64,000 bases of DNA from Viscum album (taxonomy: Eukaryota > Streptophyta > Magnoliopsida > Santalales > Viscaceae): contig OY728132.1 in assembly GCA_963277665.1 (NCBI GenBank), positions 273,546,898 to 273,610,897 of the forward strand. Direction: 5' to 3'. The position numbers and the translations under genes are program-made. Positions 40,327 to 51,394 of the stretch are shown piece after piece. Below the pieces are notes generated by a model, which ran no database searches, had not been told where the DNA came from, and saw only the letters and a list, made by a program, of their open reading frames with translations. Position 1 is the stretch's first letter. Each line of letters starts with the position of its first letter.

Positions 40327-40839
40327 GTTACTATACCATCCCGTCAATAATATCGAAAATCTTCTATCATTAAACAATACTAACTTATATCCAACATAAT
40401 CCAGTCTAATCATTAGGCTTATACATAATACTGCAGTCCACTCTCATAATATAGTGACAACGATTACCAGAGATTTAATACTGTCGTTGATCCCCACATA
40501 TCATAAGATATGTCTTGTTGGTCACATTCCAAACATTCAAAGTCCTTAATCGTGTATTCTCTTGAATACCTTAGTGAAAACATGAGTGCAGTTAAAAGTT
40601 AACACTTTCCACATACCAAAATCCTCAAAATTCTATATACTCAAACCATGATATCACTTAGTCCTTATATCAATCATGAGCTCATGAATACTATTAAACA
40701 TTTCATTTTCTCGTCTTCATTATGCGCATATCATCTTATTTCCAAAAAATATCTCAATCACTTTGAATACCACATCAATAAATATTGCAATACTCAATGA
40801 TACAACATTATTTTGGAATCCCATTACATAAACACTTAA

Positions 40840-41955
40840 TCATTCCACCACATTGTTGTCATATTCAACATTGCCAATAGTGATCGCATGTGATTTCCCT
40901 TTGTCCTTTTCCTTCAGTGGTTGCTCATGTTGATCATCACTAACCCTTGGATTAGGGAAATTATTAGCATAATGCCCCATTTCCTTGCACTTGAAACATT
41001 GAAGTGTTGGCGGTGCGTTCTCTGCAGTGTTTGCTTTATTCACATCATTAGAAACCCTTTTTCCATTACTTCGACACTCAGCTGCTCGATGACCTTCTTT
41101 TCCACACTTAAAACATTTTCTAGTCCCTTTTAGACAATCTCCACCATGCTTCTTTCCACACTTTGTGCATAAGGAAACATTCATCTTCTTTTCACCATTA
41201 TTCTGAGATTTCTCCTTGAACTCCATCTTTCGTTTCTTGTCAAAACCATGAGATGGATATGTAACACCAACTTTCATTTCTACCTTGATAGCACAACGCA
41301 CAATTTCTTCATAGCTACTGAAGTCTCTTATAGCTAATGCCCTTCGAAGACTTGGTTTTAAGCCACTGAAAAATCGATCAACTTTACTTTCAGGTTGGAT
41401 GATAATTCCAGAAGCATACCTTGCAAGTCTTGTAAAATTTTCTTCATAGGTACCAACAGATTCATCATCCCTTTGCTTTAGTTCAAGAAACTCTTTCTCC
41501 ATCTTTGTTCGAAGAATACGAGGGAAGTACTTACTGAAAAACAAGTTCTTGAACTCGTCCCATTCCATGGACTCAATTTCATCTCTTGGCCTCGTATTCT
41601 TGATAAGATTCCACCATTGATCAGCTTCACCTTCCAAACGATATACTGCTAAGATGACTTTATCATGTTCAGAACATTGAAGAACTGAAAATATCTTTTC
41701 AGTAGTACTAATCCATTGTTCAGCAACTAATGGATCAGTAGACCCACTGAAAGAAGGTGGACGTTGCCTCATGAAGGACTCAATAGAATATTGTTCCCTT
41801 CTCTGCTCATTTGGAAGTCCAGAATGATTCATAGCTTGTGTAAGTATAGCAATAAGATTTTGCACTCCATCTCCCATAACATTTGTTTGTTCAGGAGGGC
41901 AATCATTGCATTGTCCATTGCATTGATCAACACGGTTCCTTCGGGTTCCAGCCAT
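40840..41955 (-). CDS. gag: Gag polyprotein of the young TR-GAG element (371 aa)
   Basis: Forms the retrotransposon particle and binds the RNA genome. Residues about 65-190 carry the plant retrotransposon Gag domain (PSFSGSTDPLVAEQW, LEGEADQWW, WDEFKNLFFSKYFP, ELKQRDDESVGTYEENF). The C-terminal part is basic, with three cysteine modules: C263-X2-C266-X3-H270-X3-C274; a canonical CCHC knuckle C281-X2-C284-X4-H289-X4-C294; and C320-X2-C323-X4-H328-X4 ending in Phe333 instead of Cys. The frame is open from ATG to a TGA at 40,840-40,842, 258 nt after the PBS. A normal Ty3/gypsy Gag-Pol would continue into protease; here nothing follows, so cleavage and reverse transcription must come from another element. 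It is the only intact retroelement gene in the window. Confidence 0.95.
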   Translation of the reverse strand: MAGTRRNRVDQCNGQCNDCPPEQTNVMGDGVQNLIAILTQAMNHSGLPNEQRREQYSIESFMRQRPPSFSGSTDPLVAEQWISTTEKIFSVLQCSEHDKVILAVYRLEGEADQWWNLIKNTRPRDEIESMEWDEFKNLFFSKYFPRILRTKMEKEFLELKQRDDESVGTYEENFTRLARYASGIIIQPESKVDRFFSGLKPSLRRALAIRDFSSYEEIVRCAIKVEMKVGVTYPSHGFDKKRKMEFKEKSQNNGEKKMNVSLCTKCGKKHGGDCLKGTRKCFKCGKEGHRAAECRSNGKRVSNDVNKANTAENAPPTLQCFKCKEMGHYANNFPNPRVSDDQHEQPLKEKDKGKSHAITIGNVEYDNNVVE

Positions 41956-42202
41956 CGTCTAAAACCCATAAAGAATAGTGTGAGAGGCAAAAATCATGCT
42001 AGGGAAAACAACATAATAAAGGGGGAGTACCTTCAATATCCAACATCTTAGGTTTAATTCTATGATCGTTAGCGTAATTCTATTACTATAACCTGTACGT
42101 ATACTTAACCTTAGAGACATCCCTAGACATACCTTAGAAATATCTCTAGGGATCTCACTAACGTTTTCGCATCCTAGTTTCCAAAGGTTGACTAAACCTT
42201 TC

Positions 42203-42213
42203 CTCTGATACCA
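42203..42213 (-). other. Primer binding site of the young element (tRNA-iMet type)
   Basis: The minus strand reads TGGTATCAGAG, 2 bp inside the end of the 5' LTR. Complementary to the 3' end of plant initiator-Met tRNA. Confidence 0.95.
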
Positions 42214-43522
42214 ACTGTAGAGACCCGTATCGTGACGTACATGGACATTACATTACTTTTGCGGAATACTTAATACATAACAAAAATACACACACAAGGA
42301 TCGTAATAGTTTAGTGTCTTTGGAAACTCGGAACGTAATCTTCTAATCCTGGTGAAAGATCTTCAAAATCTCCCACAAAGATCTTCCTTTTTTTTACCTA
42401 AAACCTTTCTTTATATCCTGGGGAAAAGAAAACATAAAAGGGTGAGCTCAAATGCTCAGTAAGGGTAAAAAAAAGAAATATCAATCACATAATTTTCATA
42501 AGAACATAACATTTTTGGAAATCTTAACCTGCAAAAGAGAGCATAATTTCATAACATGGGATAAATCATAGTAGTGAAAATGAAACCATAACTTAAAACA
42601 TTACTCATTGTGGCATACACACATAATCATAGCGAATCATTTCTTGTTAGTCAAGACTCATTGCCAAGACTATCTTAGTGGACAAAGTCCCTTTCTGAAT
42701 CGAGTAATCCTCATTTCAGTCCTGTTTCACTGAACCAGTATAACCTACCATTCCAGCCATGTCTATCTCATGAGATATGAAATCTTTACCCAATGCATTG
42801 GAGGGAGATATAGGTCCCACCCATCTCTTAATGAATCCTTTCTTATGTGTGCCACAAAATCATAAATCATACATCATTGCATAACCCATGTAATAAAAAT
42901 GGGATTCTTGAAACATCATGACATCATAAATCAATTCATATATGATAAAGGAATTCATAAACATAATTCCATCTCAACATAGTCAAATCAATGTAAAAAT
43001 ATGGATAGAAACAGAACCCTTTATTATCTTAGATGGAAAATAATTTTGATAAAACACTTGAATTGAATTCTTGAGGAAAATATCCTTTCTTCTTCAAAAT
43101 CAATTTCTTTTCACAAAACATCATGCAATTTTAAAAGAAAGATATTTTATTGAAAATAGTCATGAAATCTTTTAGAGGAAGCTTCATGAAAATAAGGCTT
43201 TATAAAACAGTAGAAATCCGTTCGTACCGTATAAGTTAAAAAAAACATTCTTTGTACTTTTGTCGAAAAAGTCAAAATGTACCTCGTACGATAAACGACA
43301 AAAGATTCCTTTCATATCTTTTACTAAAAACTAACCAAAGGGTAAAATTGGATTTAAACCATTGTAGTTGGATGGAAATAATATTACATATTGAGGAAAC
43401 ATGGATGTGGATGATAAAATAAACCCCAGTAAATACTTACGAATAAACAATCTCGGATAAAAATGAGATTGTGATATTTCCCTTACCTTAGGTCCGACTT
43501 GCTTTGTAAGTGTCCGAACCTC

Positions 43523-44416
43523 CTGTATAATTATTTAAATCATGTTATTGACTTATTACAGAATCATATTCATTGTTATGATATCATATATGGTTCACTT
43601 ATGACATTATATTACCCGTTCTTTTGTAAACTCCATGTTAAAGAAGCGTTTTGGGTAAAATCGTTTCATTTATCGTAGGTGTTTTGACTTGTTGTTCTTG
43701 ACATCATTATTACTTATATCATGATTTACTTACTTCCAGAATATAAAATATGATTTATATATCATATATATTCAGTATATATATATATATAATAGGTAGA
43801 TAAATAAAATGAAAAACACCGTTCATGGAGACGGTAGTCCGTACGTACGCATGAACGCTGTTTTCCTTTCCTTATTGTCTTGAAATGGAAGTAAGTAGAT
43901 TACATACATATGTATATATATACATAAATCCAGTAGCTTTATAATGTCATATATTTCATTATTATTTCTTATATATACATTATAATCATTTTTAAATGGA
44001 TAACATGGAGAATGAATCTCATCGCGTCGTGGAGACGGTAGTCCGTACGTACGCACGAGCGATGATATCATTTCTATAAATATTGAATTGAATTGGAGTG
44101 GATTATACAATATATCAGAATCAATATAATGTTGTAATAACTATGTATAGTTATTCTTTACACCATTATACCCATCCATGTAAGGTGGTGGTGGAAAATA
44201 GATTACACCACAGCGTGGAGACGGTATTCCGTACGTACGCACGCGCGGTGATTTCTTTTTCCGTAGGATGGATAGATGGTGAAATAGGGTTGTTTCATAC
44301 TTATAATAACATATCAGTATATGAGTGATACTGATGTTATTACTTCATAATGAAACAACCTAAGAAGATGAAGTGGAAGAAGAAATAAAGATGAAAGAAT
44401 TGGTAACGGTAATTAC
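43523..44416 (-). other. Predicted leader intron in the 5' LTR
   Basis: Donor AAGAG|GTAATTACC and acceptor TTATACAG|GAGG on the minus strand, 894 nt apart and downstream of the TATA box. Donor-like sequences at the equivalent place recur in LTR Z (CAAGAGGTAATTTC) and LTR E (GAAGAGGTAAAATCC), and LTR B has an acceptor-like TTATTCAG|GAAG near 11,120. Splicing would remove the hairpin array from the gag mRNA. Not proven by sequence alone. Confidence 0.45.
43820..44250 (-). repeat. Triple hairpin array in the 5' LTR
   Basis: Copies at 43,820-43,857, 44,020-44,064 and 44,206-44,250, nearly identical to the array in the 3' LTR; copy 3 has one arm substitution (CACCACAGCGTG). Core GAGACGGTA(G/T)TCCGT plus ACGTACGCA. 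The arms differ between the three copies while keeping most pairs. The array lies between the donor-like and acceptor-like sites. Confidence 0.85.
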
Positions 44417-44586
44417 CTCTTCTTTGAAGTGCCTCTTTGAGACCTCCTCTTAGGGCACTAAAATTGGTCTTTGAGGAAGACCAGAACCTCTAGGATGTTG
44501 CTAGGGAAGTGGAGAGGAGAAATTGGCAGGGGTTGGCCGAGCATGAGTGCTCAAATTGGTGTGAGGAGGAGGGGGAGGAGGTGTCC

Positions 44587-44593
44587 TTTTATA
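44587..44593 (-). promoter_or_regulatory. TATA box of the 5' LTR
   Basis: Minus strand CCCCTATAAAAGGACACC; TATAAAA about 1.8 kb from the LTR start. Transcription presumably starts about 30 nt downstream, near the CTCCTCCCCCTCCTCC tract (44,557-44,582), followed by the leader and donor-like site. Confidence 0.75.
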
Positions 44594-45559
44594 GGGGAGG
44601 AGAGGGGCACCTTAGGAATATCTCAAAATATTATTTTATATTAAAGTCAAAATCGGTTTATAATGGTTCCAAAGGGTCTTATTTCGAAGCTAAAGTAAGG
44701 ATGGGTCGAAATCCTATCAACCAATAGAATTTAGACAAGTTTAAGATATTATTTTAACCTTATCAATTAGATTTAACTCTAAGTTAATTAATTTAACTTT
44801 TACCGTGTCTTTTTGTTTTCTTTCACTATATGGTTAATACACTTACTATAACATGCCAAACGAACCCCAAATTGTTTATTATTAATATATATATCCTTAT
44901 ATAAGTCATTTGGCCGAACCTTAGATTTTTATGAATAAAATAACAATTAATAATATAATATTTGATTTAAAAACTATTTTGTGTCAATTTTGACACTATT
45001 TGATATATGATTTTGTTGAAAGTCATAACAGAATTATATGTTCGAACCAAGTTGATTAAATCAACACTAATATATCATAGTAACCTATAAAATTAGTGGA
45101 ATTCATAAAAAGTCTTAAATTACATTTATTTTGGTATTTATATTATCAATTATGTCAATATTTCATTAATAAGATAATTACTGCATCATTTTTGTGTCAT
45201 AAATAAATTATATTATTTGATGTCTAAAAATTACAAATAAAATACCATCATGTATGAAATCTTTTTATCTTTCTAATGAATATTTATAGTCGAATTTATC
45301 TTATGTATAACCCCATATTAAAAATGATATACTTATTAAACTTTGATTTTAACTATTTTAACCCTTCTTTAAAAAAATTAATAATAAATGTCCTAATCTA
45401 ATCCAAGTGGGCCTAAATGGTCATATTTTATTCCTAAGTTTGTTTTTGGTCGAATTTCACTTGTCCAATAGAATTAGGACATGTGTTAGGGTAATATTGA
45501 TATCATATTTACCCTTAGTTACCCTATTTACTATTAACCGCAGTAAAAATAGTAAAAAG

Positions 45560-46168
45560 TTACTATTCACCAAAAAATTATTTTCATCTCATTGAACCAC
45601 ATTTTAGTCCTTGATATTAACCGTGTCTCTCAGATTTTCGAAATTCCATTCACAGAAGCGGTAAAATTAAGTTTTATGCAAAATTCAGTTTTTAACCTAC
45701 CACTTAGTAGTTTCACTATTCATCAAAAATTGATGTTTTTCAGAACAATACCAAAATTTCATCCCAAGCTATATTTCATATTCCGAATTCAAAAATGAAG
45801 TCTATTTTACCAAATTCATAACATAAAAGTTGCATTAATTAATTTTATAATTAAATCCCACTGTTAAAACAAATAGCGTGTTTTTAAGAAACAATATCTA
45901 TCAAAAGATTGACACTTGTTTATGTCTAGTTTAAATGTGAAACTACATCCAATGACCAACATTGTATTAAATTGTAAAAATATATTCTAAATATACTTTA
46001 AAACCACTCAAATTAATGATTTATCACTATTAATTATTTCGATTAAAAAAGTTGTTTTTAATTATAATTTAGTAATTTTCACTATTCATCAGAATATGAA
46101 AGTTATCCGAAAAGTACCAAAATTTCACCTTAGGCTAAATTCGATACTCCGAATCCAAAAATGAAGTC
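45560..46168 (-). repeat. U3 direct repeats in the 5' LTR
   Basis: Two blocks of about 90 bp (45,712-45,802 and 46,077-46,168) share CACTATTCATCA, ACCAAAATTTCA and CCGAAT.CAAAAATGAAGTC on the plus strand, 365 bp apart. A weaker third start (TTACTATTCACCAAAAAA) is at 45,560. The equivalent blocks in the 3' LTR are near 38,820 and 39,188. The pair is also recognisable in LTR B with the same 365-bp spacing. Confidence 0.75.
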
Positions 46169-46414
46169 CATTTTGAGAGTTAAAATTTCTAAAATTTAAA
46201 AAGTGGCTAGTTTTAATAATATTTTAATAGCATATCATTGTTTCGTGAAACTCAGGATTACGTACCACACACGCTATCGAGGAAGGTTGCGATTGCGTGT
46301 AATGCAAGGCAAGTCAAGGATGCGTGTTGTGCAAGCTCCTTTTGGTGTAGCGTATAACACAAGACATTAGTAAAATAAGAAAGAATATTTTTCATAAAAT
46401 CTCGGGCTGTTACA

Positions 46415-46419
46415 GTTAG
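46415..46419. repeat. Target-site duplication GTTAG (right)
   Basis: GTTAG immediately after the TGTTACA end; pairs with 35,319-35,323. Confidence 0.9.
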
Positions 46420-49400
46420 TGTCACATTACTAGTTTCACTATATCGATGGTGCACAATTAGTGAATACTGTGTAGCCCAACAATGCAGGGTACAACACAT
46501 GGGCAGTGTGAGCTATATTGTAGGTGCATGGTTTTCCAAAACATATATTCTAACCTTTTCCTCGTTAAAATGGGATAATGTACATATTTATACTAAAAAC
46601 TTTATATGTGTTTCCACCCCCAGTTTTTCCTCCAATTCACCAGAGAGCTCCCCACACATGTCTCTTTATCCTCTAATCCTCCATGGTGGTTTATCCCACA
46701 TTATTGGTCTGATTCATTATCTGTTAGGTGAATTGGAAAAATATTGGCATGTCTAAGGCTTTCCATAATTCATATCCTAATATATTTTCCTTCATCTATT
46801 CTATCTTCATTAAATATAATTCACCATAAGTTTATGGAGTTTGGAAATTCATTAAATTTCAAACATTTCTGATGGTATAATTTCATGGTATTGGATGTGT
46901 GGAGTGACCTATGTGTGAGGTAGGTTGTCTAGTATCTTTTCCCTACATTCCTACTCATTTATAATATCTTTCAATTATGTTTCACAGAAGATATTCCATG
47001 TTCTCATCCTAAAAATAATATTCCAAAATAATATTACTATCCTACTCTCTAGATCATACAAGGTCCCCTTATCCTTTTTAGAGGACTTCCACACCATCCA
47101 AAACAATAAAAATTGGTTATTTTTCATATCAAAAAATTTAAATTTTTATTAACTTATGATTATAATACCCCTCTTTAGATTTAAATCACATTTTTAGGTG
47201 AGTGTAATAATCCATCATTGAGTATTTAATTAAACTAAAATTTGTACAATGTTATTTTAATCACGCACTTTTTATAACAAAATAACCATTGACGTTTTTT
47301 TTCATAATATGGCATTTAAATTTTAAAATAATGATAGTTTTTGTGATATGGAATGGGTGTTTACAATAACTACCTTATTTTTAAATGAATTGTATTATGT
47401 AGCCCGATTTGATGTTATGGAATGATTAGGTATAATGACATTTTTACAATTTACAAATAATATTTTTTTTATTTTGATGACTTAAACTATGCAAGATATA
47501 AACCCATGGTATATAATTAAAAATGAAATTAATTATGTAAAAAATGGTCCACTATTCCTTGAGAAATGTCGGGATTCTATTTATTGAGTGTCTAGGCTAA
47601 GGGTTCATATGCAAAGTGGGTTAACATATATTGGATTATTATTGGGGAGGTCTATTAGGTTTATCAAATATATAACTCTACATCACCTTACCAAGGATGT
47701 AAATCCTATTCACATGGGATTATAGTCATCACGCTCCACACCCCCTTGATTAGGATTTTTTGCATGATGATCCACATCAATTTAGGTTTAGGAACATGAA
47801 TTTCCATGAACCTTGTTTAGGATGTCAGAAATGTAGTTATGTATGCTCTATTCTTATGCTTTTACTAAATCACCTTATATAAATAATAGGCCTTATTTAT
47901 ATTATTATTCAACTAGATCTATTTGAAATGAGGTTCCTTATCATTTATATTGATCTCTGTAAATGATATCACATTTTTTGGGGATATGATGACCCTTATA
48001 TTTTGATTCAGTGAAATAGAGTCCCATATTATAATGAATCTATGATCATTGGGCGTCAATCCTCTTATTAAATAGTTAATATTATAATATTATTTTGTGG
48101 ACACCTTTTCTTTAAGACTTGTGTCCTCACTATTGAATATATATGTATGTATATATTAATGTCTGTAAATATATTTAAATATATATATGTGCATTGACAC
48201 TTATTCAGTAAAATTTATATCTTTAACTATAGATGGAAGTGTTTCTCAACCATCCTTGATGAACCATGTAACACATGATTACATTTACATTTACTATATT
48301 TCCTTGCATTGATCTACCTCGAAACTACATTATTTTGATTACATAGACTCGATTATGCATTATACAATGATGGTGGTGGCCTACTAAGTATATGTCAAAT
48401 CATAATTGGTACTTTATTGGGTACCATCATAGATAGTATATGGTCCCATGTTAAATGTTATGGATTGCGTTAAATACTTTAATTCTTGCAGAAGGGAGAT
48501 TTTGAGCATTAAAATTGGCCAGTGCTCAGGGTTCTCTTTAAGATAATCCTTGTGGTTTTTTTATTTTATTTTTCTTTTATTTTATTTGACCCTTACATTT
48601 TTGTAACACCTATTATTTGTCTATCTATTTTACATTATTGTATTTTTTCATGATCATTTATTCATTTTTTTATTGTTAATTATTTTTATATTTCATTTTA
48701 TATATTTACATTAATTCACCTGTTAATTGTATTTTATACCACTATTATACTATTATAATGAGGGTATAGTCACACCAATATAATACATATGGACCATAAA
48801 TTATAATCAAAATTATTTGGAATATCAGTAGGCACATAGGAGGATATGCGACTGACCACATTAGGACATTGTTTCGATGGATCCAAGTTCGATACATTAC
48901 AATTCTTCATTAGAAATTTATTTTCCTTATATATTACTAATTTAAGATAGATGACAGGAGATTTTAAATCTCTCAGTACTTGGAAAATAGATCAGGTTTT
49001 GGACATCCTAACCAATTCAGAAGGTAATGATCAAGTGACCTTATAAAGGATTATTTCTATTGTTGTTATTACATTTTTTATTACTTCATCCTGGGATATT
49101 ATTGTACATACAATAGTTATTGTTTTACTAGTTTGTTAAATTTACAATTGGTCTTATATGGACAGTAAGCCCTTTAAAATGCAAAATTATATGCATGTAT
49201 AGATTCATGTGTAATGTATATTCCATTCTACGTAGGATTAAATTCTTGACTACTTGATTATGTTCCACAATCATTTATGTAGCCAGATGATGTGATTTAT
49301 TAGCATGTTTATCAATAAAACATGATTTGGTGATTTTTACAATGATTACTTATATTATATTATTTTTTATAACATTACTTATTGTAATTATGAAATTTAT

Positions 49401-51394
49401 AATTATGTATTGAATTTTATGCATCGAACTAAATTATATTTTTTCGTATAGTGTTATGGGGACACCATAACAAACCAATCAGGACATTTTTTTGTCAATG
49501 AACCATTAATTTTAGGGGATGAAATACTTATGGTTGTTTTTAAAATTGTTCCAAGAAAAACTTATAATTTTTATAAGCCTTTATAAATGAGTAAGGGTAA
49601 CACATATAATCAAACTATTATATATATAAATATTATATTCTAAATCCAATTAGAATTTATTATGGATGATTTAAATGGTAAAATATCAAATTATGAGATA
49701 ATTTTCCTAATGATGCATGAATCATTGAAATAATGTGATTAGTATTTTAATATTAACATTAGTAATAAATAATTCTCAATTATGATTAGTTTTAAATGTT
49801 GTGATTAAATTAGCACTATTTATGTTCTGCAAGACAAAAAAGATTTGTGGCTTCAACAACCGAGAATAATCATGTAAGGATTAGTTATAAATTTTCATTG
49901 ATAGATTCATGAATAGAAATGTATGCAATTTCAATGGGTCCTAGTTGGACATATCATCTATTACATAATCATAAAGTATTGGATGTAGATATTTTATCTT
50001 TTAAGAATCACCCTAAGTGTTTTTTCGATGATTTATTCCTTAAATATGGGTTAACACATTGAGGTTAAACATTTAGTGAAAAAACCCAACAGGTTTTAAT
50101 ACTAAAATCATGGAATTCTAAGTGACCTTCATTGATCATTTGAGATATATATGACAACAAAATTTTGAAATATAATGCCCAGTTATGCAGTTGGTAATCT
50201 AGTCAGTTGACCCTCAATGTGTATTCCTATAAACATATACATGAGGTATTTGAGCTTTTATCCATTTACCATGACATCGTGACCCTTTTAGGTAGATTGA
50301 TTTTCATTATGCTTTTTTTTACTTATTTAAATTAGAATTTTATGGTTATTACATACTGTTAATAAATGTACTGAAATGTAATATGGGTCTCTTGTATGAA
50401 AAATATTTAATTGTGTTTTGACCTAGTGGGCCTATCTTGAGCATGATCAAAATGGTTAGGTGGGAGACCATTATTCCCTTTCTTTTGATTCAGAACCTAG
50501 TTTTTACTTTCATGTAGTTTTATTGAGGGAATCATATGAAGAATGTTTTATTTGATTTTTATAAATTCTTTCTGATGAGATGTATTCTGTTATATTCTTA
50601 TTACAAGAATGATTCATGAATGGTTACCATGTTTGCCGAGTTTTTCCTGGTGATACCTTTTGTTTATGAAAATCAGGTGTGTGATTTTGTATCAAGGATC
50701 TATGTGATTCACATGACTATTCAAGTGCATTTCCCTAATTACTAGTGGATGTTCACTGGGCACTTCCTTTTTTTGAAATAAAAACAAGATGTGAGATTAC
50801 ATTTGGTAAATAATGTCATAGACAGTGGTGGTTTAAAAATGGAGTTCCATGGGATGTTTTGGAAAATTAAGTACTCACCTATCTTGTAACATTGTAAATA
50901 AAAGTTTGTAATGAATGATTCACCAGGGTGATATTTGGGTCTTAAATTTGGTTTAATGGGTCGTGAACCTACTATGTAAGATAATTCTAGTTCATGACTC
51001 TTTTCACAAGATATATAAAATATTAAAATTTAGTTAATGGGTTGGTGAATACTATTGGATGATGGTTTTCAAATATGATACTTTTAAAAATGATGACCAT
51101 ATGTTTTTTGGGTATTTAAAAATAGGATAAATTAAGAAGAGAGATAATTTAAGAATAAGCATGATGTGGTATCACAGATGAACCATTGAAGGGAATTTTA
51201 ATGCATCGAATGGAGATGTGGTGTTAGGGGTTGGTAATGGAATATATGACTTATTTTAATGAATGTGATTTGGAAAGGGATATACACATATATTTATAGA
51301 ATCATAGTGTATTGATTTCCCATTGGTGATCATATTCCATGTCCGGAAATTTTATTATGTATGCTGAGATAAGTTATATGATATATACCAAGAC
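46420..51394. other. Right side of the target locus, no gene recognised
   Basis: About 5 kb of AT-rich sequence. Open frames are short and show no motif I know. Weak items only: a tRNA-promoter-like patch at 48,832-48,905 and a perfect short inverted repeat at 49,452-49,472 (TGTTATGG / CCATAACA). Most likely very old repeats. Confidence 0.4.

Larger units (their letters stand above)
39561..40839 (-). other. Non-coding region between gag and polypurine tract of the young element
   Basis: About 1.3 kb with no pol motif on the minus strand. It aligns in part with 7,500-8,400 of element A/B. It contains the antisense tRNA-like module (40,196-40,326). The rest shows nothing recognisable. Confidence 0.7.
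35324..46414 (-). mobile_element. Complete young non-autonomous LTR retrotransposon with gag only (TR-GAG type)
   Basis: Structure on the minus strand: 5' LTR (42,216-46,414), PBS, 258-nt leader, intact gag, about 1.3 kb non-coding region with an antisense tRNA-like module, polypurine tract, 3' LTR (35,324-39,522), all flanked by GTTAG. The LTRs are equal in length (4,199 bp); I counted roughly 30 differences, about 99% identity, so the insertion is recent. The 2,693-bp internal part has no protease, RT, RNase H or integrase motifs, and no space for them. Non-autonomous plant elements of this architecture are known as TR-GAGs. It must be mobilised by pol proteins from another element. The third zinc knuckle and the antisense module are its odd features. 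Confidence 0.93.
42216..46414 (-). repeat. 5' LTR of the young element
   Basis: 4,199 bp, TG...CA ends on the minus strand, partner of 35,324-39,522. The minus strand runs: U3 with direct repeats (46,168 down to 45,560), TATA box at 44,593-44,587, donor-like site at 44,416, triple hairpins (44,250-43,820), acceptor-like site at 43,523, about 1.3 kb to the PBS. This is the copy that would drive transcription of gag. Confidence 0.95.

Noticed and set aside
40921..41133. Plus-strand open frames inside gag
   Set aside because: Shadows of the intact minus-strand gag.
46258..46756. Open frames at the right edge of the young element
   Set aside because: One spans the LTR end and target duplication; the other has no recognisable motif in AT-rich sequence.
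47190..47215. Possible LTR start (TTTTTAGGTGAG then TGTAATAATCC)
   Set aside because: The purine tract is poor and I found no second copy or other LTR landmarks nearby.
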